The translations under genes and the position numbers were made by a program. A stretch of DNA of 29,907 nt, taken from NCBI GenBank assembly GCA_900545755.1, contig URAG01000025.1, forward strand, positions 1 through 29,907, written 5' to 3'. How positions within the stretch are numbered: the first letter of the stretch is position 1; each line of letters starts with the position of its first letter. Below the pieces are notes generated by a model. The model made no database searches and was not told the DNA's origin. It was given only the letters and a program-made list of their open reading frames with translations. Below, piece after piece: positions 8,346 to 16,629 of this stretch. This stretch comes from an uncultured Cloacibacillus sp. (GTDB lineage: Bacteria; Synergistota; Synergistia; Synergistales; Synergistaceae).

Positions 8346-9863
8346 TTACTTTTCTTTTTCGATTTTCATTTTGCGCAGCTCGCGGCGGAGGATTTTTCCC
8401 GTCGGCGAGATCGGGTATTCCTTAACAAAACCTATTTTGCGCGGGACCTTGTAGTGCGCAAGATGGTCTTTACAGTATTCAGTCAGCTCCTTCGCGGTAA
8501 CCTGCGCGCCCTCTTTGAGGATTATAAAGGCCTTGACAAGCTCTCCAGCGACTTTGTTCTTTTCTCCTACCGCGACGGCGGCGTGGACTGCTGGATGCTT
8601 GCAAAGCGCAGCTTCGACCTCCTGCGGATAGACGTTGAAGCCGCTGACGATTATGATATCGGTTGCGCGGTCGACTATTTTTATATACCCGTCTTCGTCT
8701 ATGCGCACCACGTCGCCTGTGTTGAACCAACCGTCGGGCGTAAAGCGCTCGCGCGTGTTCTCCTCGTCACGAAAGTAGCCGCGGACGACAGCCGGCCCCT
8801 TGAGGTGAAGGACGCCTTCGTCATGCAGACCGATTTTGTTGCCTTCGCGGTCGCGTATCTCAATTTCATAGTTATAAAAGGCTGGGCCGACTGTACCGAG
8901 TTTCTTCGTCGCCTCGCTGCGGTTGACGGCCACGACGGGGCTGCATTCTGTTAGGCCGTAACCCTCGAGTATCCCGACGCCGAGGTGCTCGCGGCAGCGG
9001 GCATCCATCTGGACGTTGAGACGGTCGCCGCCAGTTATGACGAATTCGACGCCGCCGATGCGCTCGTCGCGTTTTTCGAGAGCGCCGAGCAGAAAGGCCA
9101 TTATCGTCGGAACGGCTATGACGCGGTTGACGCCAGACGCTTTCATCGCGCTTATCGTGTTGTCGACTGGGACGAAGTTTGGAACGAGCGTCTGAGCCAT
9201 GCCATAGGTGAGCGCGAGAAGCCCTGCGACCGTATAGCCGAAGGCGTGGAAGTTGGGAAGGACGTTGAGCACGACTCCATTATCCGATTCGAGGCCGGGG
9301 ACGTGCGGCCCTATCGGTTCGAGGTCGCCGATAAAGTTTGCGTGCGTGCAGCCGACTGCCTTCGGCCGCCCGGAGGTGCCGGAGGTCGAGAAGATGACGG
9401 CGAGGTCGTCCGTTTCGGGGAGGCCTTCGCGGCCCGTCCATGCAGGGAGCGGCCCTTCGAGCGGTGCGGAGGCGATCGGTACGTCGTGCATAAAGCCAGC
9501 CTCACGCGCCTTCTTCGCGCCGTCTTCAGTTAGTATTACGGAGTGTACGTCGAGCATTTTTATGGTGTCGGATAAATTTACCGCTCCAGTGCGCGCGTTG
9601 AGCGGCGCGACGGCTCCGCCGAGACGCCAGCAGGCTAGCGAGAGCGCGAGGACTAGCGGCGAGTTCGGCAGAAGCAGCGCAAGGCGCTGCCCTTCCGAGA
9701 AGCCGGCTGCGCGCAGCTTTTGCGTGCAGTCGCCGACGAGGGAGGCGAAGCGCGCCCAGCTCCACCATTCGCCCTGCCACCAGAGGCATTTTTTCTCGTC
9801 TTTGCCGCGCCAAACGGCTTCGATAAGCTCTTCGAGGCGCTTGAAATTATTAAAGTCGGTCAT
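8346..9863 (-). CDS. AMP-forming acyl-CoA synthetase (fatty-acid CoA ligase family)
   Basis: A 505-residue ANL-superfamily enzyme that activates a carboxylic acid, probably a fatty acid, with ATP and transfers it to CoA or another thiol. The standard motifs are in order: the P-loop STSGTSGRPKA (159-169), YGLTECSP (302-309), GWFNTGD (378-384), the hinge DRATDIIIVSGFN (398-410) and catalytic Lys490 in PTGKILRRE. Length matches medium/long-chain acyl-CoA ligases; chain length cannot be told from sequence alone. The ATG at 9863 has only a weak AGGTGG site 11 bases away. A 6-bp inverted repeat lies in its short leader and may be an operator. Confidence 0.92.
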   Translation of the reverse strand: MTDFNNFKRLEELIEAVWRGKDEKKCLWWQGEWWSWARFASLVGDCTQKLRAAGFSEGQRLALLLPNSPLVLALSLACWRLGGAVAPLNARTGAVNLSDTIKMLDVHSVILTEDGAKKAREAGFMHDVPIASAPLEGPLPAWTGREGLPETDDLAVIFSTSGTSGRPKAVGCTHANFIGDLEPIGPHVPGLESDNGVVLNVLPNFHAFGYTVAGLLALTYGMAQTLVPNFVPVDNTISAMKASGVNRVIAVPTIMAFLLGALEKRDERIGGVEFVITGGDRLNVQMDARCREHLGVGILEGYGLTECSPVVAVNRSEATKKLGTVGPAFYNYEIEIRDREGNKIGLHDEGVLHLKGPAVVRGYFRDEENTRERFTPDGWFNTGDVVRIDEDGYIKIVDRATDIIIVSGFNVYPQEVEAALCKHPAVHAAVAVGEKNKVAGELVKAFIILKEGAQVTAKELTEYCKDHLAHYKVPRKIGFVKEYPISPTGKILRRELRKMKIEKEK

Positions 9864-9876
9864 GATAATCAGGCCA

Positions 9877-9937
9877 CCTATCGCTGTTGATAGGACAATT
9901 ATGCCATATTATTTTAGCGTTGTATATTGCGTGACAA
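9877..9937 (-). promoter_or_regulatory. Candidate promoter and operator of the acyl-CoA synthetase gene
   Basis: On the minus strand TTGTCA (9932-9937) is followed at 15-17 bases by AT-rich TAAAATAA (9909-9916), a plausible -35/-10 pair. Between it and the start codon lies the perfect inverted repeat CCTATC-N6-GATAGG (9877-9894), placed where a repressor would block early elongation. Both are predictions. Confidence 0.4.
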
Positions 9938-9963
9938 CGCCGTTTAGCAGCACCGCGCCCCTT

Positions 9964-11556
9964 CTAGTTGCGGCGCATCGTGAAGCGGCGCTGGAAGATC
10001 CCTTTGTCCTCTTCGCAGTAGATTACGGCAGAGGTTTTATTGAGCGGCATGTGCGTGCGCGGGTCTATCGTGAGCGTCATGTGCGCGAGCGTGAGGTCCC
10101 GCGTTGCGAGCAGCGTGTGACGTATCGCTTCGCCGCGAAAGCCGGGAGTGCTCTGGAAGGCCGCGGCTATCCACATCACTGCGTCGTATGCAAGTATCGC
10201 AGCGGTCACGTCGCCAGGCTTGCAGTCCTCGTTGTAAAGGCTCCGGTACTCGCGCAGCACTGAGCTTATCTGTGGGTCGAGCGCCGTAACCTCGTTCAGC
10301 CACCAGCTGCCAGAGAGAGCACGGCCCGCCTGCTGCGGCAGCCTGTCAGTGTAGCCGTCCCCAAGTACGTCGGCGCTGAAGCCCGCGGCAGCGCGCTGCG
10401 TCAGTATCTCTCCTGCATACGCGCCGGCACCGGGCAGCAGCAACAAATCGGCGCCGCTTTCGGCGAACGCGCGCATCGCAGAGTAGTGTCCGCCGCCGCG
10501 TCCGTATGGGAGTTCGGCGACTACTTCCGCGCCGAAGCCGGCGGCCCATTTGCGCGCGGATTTATATATTGCGGACGCAACCGCGTCGTCCGGCGCGTAA
10601 TAAAACGCTATCTTTTTCTTGTGGAGCGCCTGCGTAGCAAAGTACGACAGCGTCTTTCCGTACGTCGCGGCGTCGCTGACGAGCGAGAATGAATAAAGGT
10701 ACGGCAACGACGACTCGTCGAGCAGCGGCCCATCTAGCGGCTCTGGCGATGCGACGACGAGCGGCGCTTCAAGCTTGTCGGCAAGCGGAGCAAGGGTCTC
10801 GGCAGGCTCTGCGCGTCCCAGCACCATGACAAGCATATTCTTGTCGCTCATGACGTTTGCGACAGCCTGCTCCGCCGCTTTCGGGTCGGACGGCAGGTCG
10901 AAGCCTATCACCTTGAGTTTATATTCGCCGCGTGCTAGGCCGCGGCTGTTTACGCGCTCGACGGCGAGCTGCGCCGCCTTGAGCTGCACGTGCGAGAGAC
11001 GCGCGTCCGGGCCTGACATCGGCGCGAAGAAAGCAATGCGCAGCTCGTCGCCAGCCGGCGTCCTTTGGTTGCCTATCTGGAAAAAGAGAGTCGCTAGCAC
11101 AGCGAGCGAGACGATGAGTATTATTCCGTTGTATAGAGATTTCTTGCGGATACGCATCGTACGCGGCCTGTTCGCCACGCCGCCGGATATTTTTTTAAGA
11201 TTGCCTGGAACGGCGACGACCGCGCTCTCTTCGTCTGCTGTCTCCGAGCCGCCGTACTCCATCTCCATCAGCCAGTCGATCAGATCCATGACTTCGTCAG
11301 CCTGTCCCTTTGTAAAACCAAGCTGTGAGACCAGCGACGAGGCGTAGTCGGCGTCCTCTTTCATATACTCGCGCCGCGTCGGCCGCCAGCCGTACTTCAG
11401 CAGAAAGCGCAGCGCGAAGGTAAGGTGGAAAGTTTCCTCGGGGCGCAGCGAAGAGCGATCTTCAAGGAACTGCGCAAGGCGGTCCGGGTCTTCAAGTATC
11501 TTTATTCCGTAGCTGTCTATGATTTCGACTAAAATGTCGCGAACGTCGTCCGGCAT
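9964..11556 (-). CDS. Membrane-anchored periplasmic-binding-protein domain with N-terminal cytoplasmic helical domain
   Basis: A 530-residue fusion. Residues 1-100 are a soluble, probably helical domain (ILVEIIDSYGIKILEDPDRL, then a second part with FTKGQADEVMDLIDWL), resembling the short 'GxxLLxDPxRLxxLLxD' modules placed before unrelated effector domains in other bacteria. One membrane helix follows (about 141-161, preceded by RIRKK, positive-inside). Residues 171-530 form a type-1 periplasmic-binding fold like branched-chain amino-acid receptors (ELRIAFFAPMSGPDARLSHVQLKAAQLAVERVN is its start). There is no cleavable signal, kinase or transport partner alongside. The likely role is a tethered ligand sensor or transport accessory, which is an inference. 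Start chosen at ATG 11556 (GAGGAG, spacing 7) rather than a TTG at 11571. Confidence 0.85.
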   Translation of the reverse strand: MPDDVRDILVEIIDSYGIKILEDPDRLAQFLEDRSSLRPEETFHLTFALRFLLKYGWRPTRREYMKEDADYASSLVSQLGFTKGQADEVMDLIDWLMEMEYGGSETADEESAVVAVPGNLKKISGGVANRPRTMRIRKKSLYNGIILIVSLAVLATLFFQIGNQRTPAGDELRIAFFAPMSGPDARLSHVQLKAAQLAVERVNSRGLARGEYKLKVIGFDLPSDPKAAEQAVANVMSDKNMLVMVLGRAEPAETLAPLADKLEAPLVVASPEPLDGPLLDESSLPYLYSFSLVSDAATYGKTLSYFATQALHKKKIAFYYAPDDAVASAIYKSARKWAAGFGAEVVAELPYGRGGGHYSAMRAFAESGADLLLLPGAGAYAGEILTQRAAAGFSADVLGDGYTDRLPQQAGRALSGSWWLNEVTALDPQISSVLREYRSLYNEDCKPGDVTAAILAYDAVMWIAAAFQSTPGFRGEAIRHTLLATRDLTLAHMTLTIDPRTHMPLNKTSAVIYCEEDKGIFQRRFTMRRN

Positions 11557-11582
11557 TGCTTCACTCCTCAATTCTCCCGCCT

Positions 11583-11611
11583 AGTATAACTCAAAGCGCG
11601 CTGTATTTGAA
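11583..11611 (-). promoter_or_regulatory. Candidate sigma-70 promoter for the PBP-fusion gene
   Basis: TTCAAA (11606-11611), a 17-base spacer and TATACT (11583-11588) lie about 27 bases before the ATG on the minus strand. Spacing is ideal and the -10 matches 5 of 6 positions. Confidence 0.5.
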
Positions 11612-11670
11612 TTTCGCAAATTGTAATTTTCCGCAGCCCATGCTAAGGTAACGTAAAGGAGGCGCGTTCA

Positions 11671-12204
11671 ATGAAGATACCAGAAAAATTTCGCACGCCT
11701 GCGCTATGCGCTGCGGCGCTGATTCTTTCCGCCGCAGCCGTCGCAGGATGGCGCGTAGACGAGCTTACGCTGACCGACGATAAAGCCGGCCGGGTCGTCT
11801 TTTCGCTTCCAGCGCCGAACGGCTACCGTTTCACGACGGGGTACACTCACTCCGTAGAGCTGACGCCTGTTGAGGACGAATACGCCGTCGCGGGCGGCGA
11901 GCTGTGGAACTGGCAGGAGCGCGTCAAATCCTCGAACGCCGGAATGCCGAGCATCGCGCCGGAGCACGGCCGGTATATCAACTCGCACGAATGGCTGATC
12001 TTTCAGGGAGGCAGGAGGCCCTCGGAGCGCTTCTATTTACGGGTCGGCAATGAACAATTCGGACGCAACTGGATAGATCTGCCGCCATACGGAAGCGCTG
12101 AAATCTATAAAATAATTCCCGGCGCACGTCTCGCCATCGCGGTGGAGAAAAAGCTGCTCGTGCTGACTTCAACATCAGGTCTCGACATTCTCGAAAAGCG
12201 CTAA
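11671..12204 (+). CDS. DUF1850 protein, TAXI/TRAP-associated
   Basis: A 177-residue exported or membrane-anchored protein with a hydrophobic N-terminus (about 10-27) and the DUF1850 signature YTHSVELTPVEDEY (58-71). DUF1850 genes commonly sit beside TAXI-type TRAP transporters, and here a TAXI binding protein and fused permease lie just beyond on the opposite strand, which supports the assignment; the molecular role of DUF1850 is not established. The ATG at 11671 has AAAGGAGG 8 bases upstream. Its TAA overlaps the stop of the convergent membrane-protein gene by two bases, so there is no room for a separate terminator. Confidence 0.85.
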   Translation: MKIPEKFRTPALCAAALILSAAAVAGWRVDELTLTDDKAGRVVFSLPAPNGYRFTTGYTHSVELTPVEDEYAVAGGELWNWQERVKSSNAGMPSIAPEHGRYINSHEWLIFQGGRRPSERFYLRVGNEQFGRNWIDLPPYGSAEIYKIIPGARLAIAVEKKLLVLTSTSGLDILEKR

Positions 12205-12998
12205 AAAATACCAGATTCTATAAAAACGCAGAGCGCAGCGCAAAGCATGAGCGCCGCGTAAAGCATCGGAACACGCCTGAAAGCGAGCCATCCAGCGCTG
12301 CGCGGTGCGAGCGAGGCGACGCGGCCGACGACGAACACCTTCGTCCAGAAAAATATAAAATCCAACAGGAAGACGGGAAAACCTCCAATTTCGACAAATT
12401 GCGAGAGATTCCACGGGAGCAACAGCGCCGTTACAAGCGCGGCGCAGAGCGAGAAGTGCAGCGACGAGACAAGAGCGCTGCAGGAACGGCGCGGGGCGTC
12501 GGGCACGGCGCATAAAAGCAGAGCAAGCAGAAAAGCCATCCCGGCGCGCCCCCATATTCCTGCGGCGCTCCAGAGCGGCATAACTGCGTAGGTCCCGAGA
12601 GAGCCGAGCCCCCCCGGTACTCCGGCGCGCAGGACGAAAAGCGCGAGCAGGGCCCACACGAAGCAGAAAACTGTGGGAAAGGCGAGCGCATCAACAACCG
12701 CGCCCGAGGCGGGTGCGCCGCGCGGCAGATTGAGAACAGCTGAGAGGGCGAGCAGCGCCGTCGCAGCAAAACCGCCCCATTCACAGCCTATATAGGGCGG
12801 CAAAGAGCCTACTGGGAGAAAATAAAACGACACGAGCGCGCACACAGCTGCGGCCCGCGCGCGCTTCTGCGGTGCTCCGCAGAAGCGCGCTGAAATATCC
12901 GCTCCGTCCCCTTTTGCCGCTCTTACAGACAAAAGCGAGAAGCATAGTATAAACGCGGCGAAGGCCGCCGCGGAGATGAACGTCAGAAGAATTTCCAA
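12201..12998 (-). CDS. Multi-pass membrane protein of unknown function
   Basis: About 265 residues, nearly all hydrophobic, with seven or eight predicted membrane helices. The C-terminal part (FPVFLLDFIFFWTKVFVVGR, then basic residues and a last helix) faintly recalls NuoH/HyfC-type subunits of membrane oxidoreductases, but the conserved charged motifs of that family are not seen and I do not assign a function. The best start is a TTG at 12998 without a clear ribosome site; the frame stays open further upstream, so the start is uncertain. It lies downstream of the TAXI binding protein but after a strong terminator, and ends tail-to-tail with the DUF1850 gene. Confidence 0.6.
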   Translation of the reverse strand: MEILLTFISAAAFAAFILCFSLLSVRAAKGDGADISARFCGAPQKRARAAAVCALVSFYFLPVGSLPPYIGCEWGGFAATALLALSAVLNLPRGAPASGAVVDALAFPTVFCFVWALLALFVLRAGVPGGLGSLGTYAVMPLWSAAGIWGRAGMAFLLALLLCAVPDAPRRSCSALVSSLHFSLCAALVTALLLPWNLSQFVEIGGFPVFLLDFIFFWTKVFVVGRVASLAPRSAGWLAFRRVPMLYAALMLCAALCVFIESGIF

Positions 12999-13022
12999 AA
13001 ATCTGCGCCCGTGCGAAATTTC

Positions 13023-13051
13023 AAAAAAAGGGCCGCCTTACGACGGCCCTT
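13023..13051 (-). terminator. Terminator after the TAXI binding-protein gene
   Basis: An 8-bp stem AAGGGCCG/CGGCCCTT is followed on the minus strand by seven T residues, 19 bases after the binding-protein stop. Confidence 0.88.
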
Positions 13052-13069
13052 CCGTTGATTCGCGATTCC

Positions 13070-14026
13070 TTACTTAAGTATGCCCTTTTCCTTGAAGAAC
13101 TTCTCCGCGCCGGGGTGCAGCGGGCAGGTAAGTCCATTGAGAGCGCCTTCGAGCGTGATTTCCTTACCTTTCGCATGGACTGCTGCGATATCCGAGAGGT
13201 TGCCGTACATGGCGGTCAGGAATTCATAGATCTGCTCCTCTGGGACGGAGTCGTTCGTGATAAGGATGGCCATGACCGCTGGGGTCTTCGTTTCTGTCGT
13301 TATGCCTTTGTAGGTATTAGCCGGGACCGTGCTGGGAACGAAGAACGGGTATTCCTTCTGAAGCGTCGCGAGCATTTCGTCGTCGAAGCTGAGCAGAGTG
13401 ACGTCCTTCGTCGTCGTGAGGTCCATTATCGAGGCGGTCGGATAACCGGCGACGACGAATCCGGCGTCTATCTGGTTGTCCTTAAAACGGCTTGTGGTCG
13501 CAGCAAAGTCGAGGAAGTCGGCCTTCGCTAGGTCGTCGTAAGTCAGTCCAGCGACCTTGAAGATGGCCTGGACGTCGCCCTCGACGCCGGAGCCCGGAGC
13601 TCCGATGCCGACGCGCTTGCCCTTAAGGTCGGCGAGCGACTTTATTCCGGATTCCTTCGTGACGACGGCCTGAATGTGCTCTGGATAGAGCGCGGCGACG
13701 GCGCGGATGTTCTTCGCCGGCTTGCCCTCGAACATCAGCTCGCCGTTGTATGCCCAGTATGTGATGTCGTTCTGGACGAAAGCTATTTCTATGCCTTCGG
13801 TTGCAACGAGGTTCAGGTTTGCAACGGAGGCGTTGCCGGTCTCGGCAGTGCACTGAATTTTTCCGCCCTTCGTTATCGCTGAAGCGATAGCGCCGCCGAC
13901 TACGTAGTAAGTCCCCGAAGTTCCGCCCGTGGCGATCGACATGTAAGTCGGGGCCGCGGCCGCTACTGTGGTGACGGCGAGAGCCGCCAGCAGGGCTATG
14001 AACGTTACGATAATACCTTTCTTCAT
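13070..14026 (-). CDS. TAXI-family TRAP solute-binding protein
   Basis: A 318-residue periplasmic receptor. A signal peptide (KKGIIVTFIALLAALAVTTV, cleavage near residue 25 at VAAAA/P) is followed by the TAXI core SIATGGTSGTYYVVGGAIAS, the ETGNASVANLNLV segment and DLKGKRVGIGAPGSG. TAXI receptors capture organic acids or amino acids such as glutamate and deliver them to a TRAP permease driven by a sodium or proton gradient; the ligand here is unknown. ATG 14026 has GGAGG 8 bases upstream; an in-frame upstream start at 14056 would place the ribosome site inside the gene. The permease gene lies immediately upstream on the same strand, separated by a 10-bp hairpin. Confidence 0.93.
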   Translation of the reverse strand: MKKGIIVTFIALLAALAVTTVAAAAPTYMSIATGGTSGTYYVVGGAIASAITKGGKIQCTAETGNASVANLNLVATEGIEIAFVQNDITYWAYNGELMFEGKPAKNIRAVAALYPEHIQAVVTKESGIKSLADLKGKRVGIGAPGSGVEGDVQAIFKVAGLTYDDLAKADFLDFAATTSRFKDNQIDAGFVVAGYPTASIMDLTTTKDVTLLSFDDEMLATLQKEYPFFVPSTVPANTYKGITTETKTPAVMAILITNDSVPEEQIYEFLTAMYGNLSDIAAVHAKGKEITLEGALNGLTCPLHPGAEKFFKEKGILK

Positions 14027-14057
14027 CTTCAATTCCTCCCTATAAATGTTTTGCAAT

Positions 14058-14082
14058 GCGGACTTCCGCGCGGGAAGTCCGC
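14058..14082 (-). promoter_or_regulatory. Intercistronic hairpin between permease and binding-protein genes
   Basis: A perfect 10-bp stem (GCGGACTTCC/GGAAGTCCGC, 5-base loop) lies between the two genes with no U-tract after it on the minus strand. It is therefore better read as an RNA processing or stability element that could raise binding-protein mRNA over permease mRNA than as a terminator. Confidence 0.6.
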
Positions 14083-14102
14083 TTATCGCCTTTTTCAGCG
14101 GA

Positions 14103-16166
14103 CTACTTGTGCGCGAGCCGTTTCGCCTTCGCCGTCTGAAGCGCGTAGATGGCTGCGAGCACGGCGAGGCCGAATATATCGGACATCGTGCCCGGAACCA
14201 GCAGGCAGATGGCCCCGACGAAGGCCACGATGCGCATATACCACACTAGGTGAGCCTTGAAGTGGCCTATAGTGAACATCGCCAGCAGAAATACGCCTAT
14301 CAGCGCCGTGCATATCGCCTGGGCCATGTGCAGCGCCTCAACATCTATAAACAGAAGCATCGGGTTATAAACGTAGATGTACGGGACGAGGAATCCAGCC
14401 AGCGCCAGCTTGAACGCCGTGACGCCGGTCTTCATCGGGTCGGAGCCTGCTATGCCAGCCCCGGCATAGGCGGCGAGCGCGACCGGCGGCGTCAGGTCTG
14501 CCGCGATGCCGAAATAGAAGACGAACATATAAGCCGCCATCGGCGGGACGCCGAGCAGGAACAGCGCCGGAGCAGCCATCGTGCTAGTGACGATGAAGTT
14601 CGCCGTCGTCGGAAGCCCCATTCCGAGGATGAGGCTCGCTATCATCGTGAAGAAGAGCGTGAATATTTTTGTCAGCGCAGAGGCGGCAGCTTCAGCGGTG
14701 ACCGCCGCGCCAGGAGCGAGCGAGAATATCGACGAAGCGAGAGCCGCGAGCGAGCTCTCCGGCGACACCTGCGCCAACGCGACGATCGCTCCCGCTATCT
14801 TAAGCGCCAGCCCCGTGAGCGTCCCCATACCGACGACCATGCCGACAGTAGCGCAGGCGCAGGCTACGCCTATCGCGCTGCGCGCGCCGCTCTGAAAAGC
14901 GTCGTAAAGTCTCGCAGGCGTCAGGCGCGTCTCTTTATTGAGCCACGACAGTACGAAGCTGACCAATATACCGTTGAAGGCCGCCTTCAGCGGCGTGTAG
15001 CCGGCAAGCAGGAAGTAGATTATAGCGATTAGCGGGATAAGAAGGAAACCCTTGCTTCTGAGCAGCGGCATAAGCGGCGGCAGCTGCTTCCACGGGATTC
15101 CCTTGAGGCCGAGGCGGCAGGCCTCGAAATGTACCTGCACCATGACGGCGAAGTAATAGAGCAGCGCAGGGACTATAGCGGCTATCGCGACCTCGATGTA
15201 CGGGACGCCGAGGATCTGGGCCATTATGAAAGCCGCAGCTCCCATAACTGGAGGCATTATCTGTCCTCCGGTGGAGGCGACAGCTTCTACAGCCCCAGCG
15301 AAATGCGGCTCGTAGCCGACGCTCTTCATAAGCGGAATAGTAAACATGCCCGTCGTACAGACGTTGGCGACCGACGAGCCTGAGACAGTGCCCATAAGGC
15401 CGGAGCTGACGACGGCGACCTTTGCAGGGCCGCCAGTCGACCATCCTGCCAGCGCAAGCGACAGGTCGATAATGAATTTTCCCAACCCGGTCTTTTCAAG
15501 GACGGAGCCGAAAAGTATGAACATGAACACGAATGTTGAGGATACTTCAAGCGGCGTGCCGAAGATACCCTCCGTTCCAAGGTACATATGGTTGACTATG
15601 CGCGCTACGTTGAAGCCGCGGTGAGCGAGCATGTCGGGCATTGAACGCCCGAAGTAGCAGTAAAGCAGCGCGATGACGGCGAGACACGGAAGGACTGGAT
15701 TGGATATTCGCCGCGTAGCCTCAAGCAACGTTGCGATGAGCAAGAATCCCATTATCAGGTCCGTCCGTGTCGGCAGTCCCGCCCTCGTGACGAGTTCGTT
15801 GAAGAAGACGACTAAATACATCGCGCTCGCGACGCCTATCGCGCCGAGTATGAAATCATAGAACGGTATGCCGCTAGTTTTGGATTGTTTAGACGATGCA
15901 GGGTAAAGCAAGAAGACGAGTGCCAGCGTGAAGGCGAGATGGACGGCCCCCTGCTTCTGCGCGAGCAGAAGCCCGAACCCAGAAGTGTAGAAGTGGAAGC
16001 AGGACATTGCCACAGCGATGATGGCGACGAGCTTTCCCTGCCAACCCGACAGAATCCTGAATCGTGACTCTGTGTCGTACTTGCGCATCAGCTCGTCAAG
16101 ATTGAGTTTGGCCTGTTCGTCGGCCTCCTGAATCTGTCCCGCGTTTTTCATTTCAGCATCACTCAA
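14103..16166 (-). CDS. TRAP transporter permease, fused small and large membrane subunits
   Basis: A 687-residue inner-membrane protein fusing the 4-helix (DctQ-like) and 12-helix (DctM-like) subunits, as is usual for TAXI systems. Helices begin near residue 47. DctM-type hallmarks include GLMGTVSGSSVANVCTTG, STGGQIMPPVMGAAAF, LILGMGLPTTANFIV and the ADLTPPVALAAYAGAGIAG segment near the C-terminal third. It carries out secondary uptake of the ligand delivered by the adjacent binding protein. The start is a TTG at 16166 with AAGGAGG 7 bases upstream; an ATG five codons later has a poorer distance. A strong promoter lies about 190 bases upstream, leaving an unusually long AT-rich leader. Confidence 0.93.
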   Translation of the reverse strand: MSDAEMKNAGQIQEADEQAKLNLDELMRKYDTESRFRILSGWQGKLVAIIAVAMSCFHFYTSGFGLLLAQKQGAVHLAFTLALVFLLYPASSKQSKTSGIPFYDFILGAIGVASAMYLVVFFNELVTRAGLPTRTDLIMGFLLIATLLEATRRISNPVLPCLAVIALLYCYFGRSMPDMLAHRGFNVARIVNHMYLGTEGIFGTPLEVSSTFVFMFILFGSVLEKTGLGKFIIDLSLALAGWSTGGPAKVAVVSSGLMGTVSGSSVANVCTTGMFTIPLMKSVGYEPHFAGAVEAVASTGGQIMPPVMGAAAFIMAQILGVPYIEVAIAAIVPALLYYFAVMVQVHFEACRLGLKGIPWKQLPPLMPLLRSKGFLLIPLIAIIYFLLAGYTPLKAAFNGILVSFVLSWLNKETRLTPARLYDAFQSGARSAIGVACACATVGMVVGMGTLTGLALKIAGAIVALAQVSPESSLAALASSIFSLAPGAAVTAEAAASALTKIFTLFFTMIASLILGMGLPTTANFIVTSTMAAPALFLLGVPPMAAYMFVFYFGIAADLTPPVALAAYAGAGIAGSDPMKTGVTAFKLALAGFLVPYIYVYNPMLLFIDVEALHMAQAICTALIGVFLLAMFTIGHFKAHLVWYMRIVAFVGAICLLVPGTMSDIFGLAVLAAIYALQTAKAKRLAHK

Positions 16167-16347
16167 AACTATTCCTCCTTTTGCAGAGCTTTTGTGGAGC
16201 GTTACTGATTCACCCTATGTCTTACCTCCTTTTTATTTAGCGTGCTAAGCAAAAACTCCAGAGCATTTTTTATAAACATAAATAAACTTTATCGCTTTAG
16301 CCTATTCACTATTATCAGTAAATTTACGTACAATGCTCTGAATCTAT
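16167..16347 (-). ncRNA. Long AT-rich 5' leader of the TRAP operon, possibly structured
   Basis: From the predicted start site near 16347 the mRNA has about 180 untranslated bases. CAGAGCATT (16332-16340) and AATGCTCTG (16259-16267) are perfectly complementary over 9 bases and would close a loop of about 64 bases, followed by a run of T. An extra strong AAGGAGG lies near 16225-16231, ahead of a three-codon GTG-AAT-CAG-stop frame. A regulatory leader is possible; I recognise no known riboswitch class. Confidence 0.35.
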
Positions 16348-16353
16348 AGTAAG

Positions 16354-16382
16354 ATTATATACTTGATTCAAATGATTGTCAG
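16354..16382 (-). promoter_or_regulatory. Strong sigma-70-type promoter of the TRAP operon
   Basis: CTGACA (16377-16382), a 17-base spacer and a perfect TATAAT (16354-16359) on the minus strand. It is upstream of the permease with nothing coding between. The rest of the 463-base gene-free stretch 16167-16629 holds the leader described above, a GC palindrome GCGCCGGCCGGCGC at 16474-16487 and the deoC terminator. Confidence 0.75.
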
Positions 16383-16553
16383 CATAAATTTTTATAATAA
16401 ACGACAGTCATCAGTTTGATTTTATATCCGTAACCGTGTTTATCCTTCGCATGTATAAAGCAAAAAGCGCAGCGCGCCGGCCGGCGCTCCAACCTTGTGC
16501 GCGCATAAGGCGTGTATAGGATTGATAAAGAGACCGGCTGTGCGCAAGACATG

Positions 16554-16580
16554 AAAAAAACGGCGGATATCTCCGCCGTT
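16554..16580 (-). terminator. Terminator of the lysR-deoC operon
   Basis: A 9-bp stem AACGGCGGA/TCCGCCGTT (loop of 4) is followed on the minus strand by a T run, 50 bases after the deoC stop. Confidence 0.85.
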
Positions 16581-16629
16581 CCCTAAAATTTTCTCCAAAC
16601 GTTGCGAGCTTAGCGCCGCGCCCTGTTCG

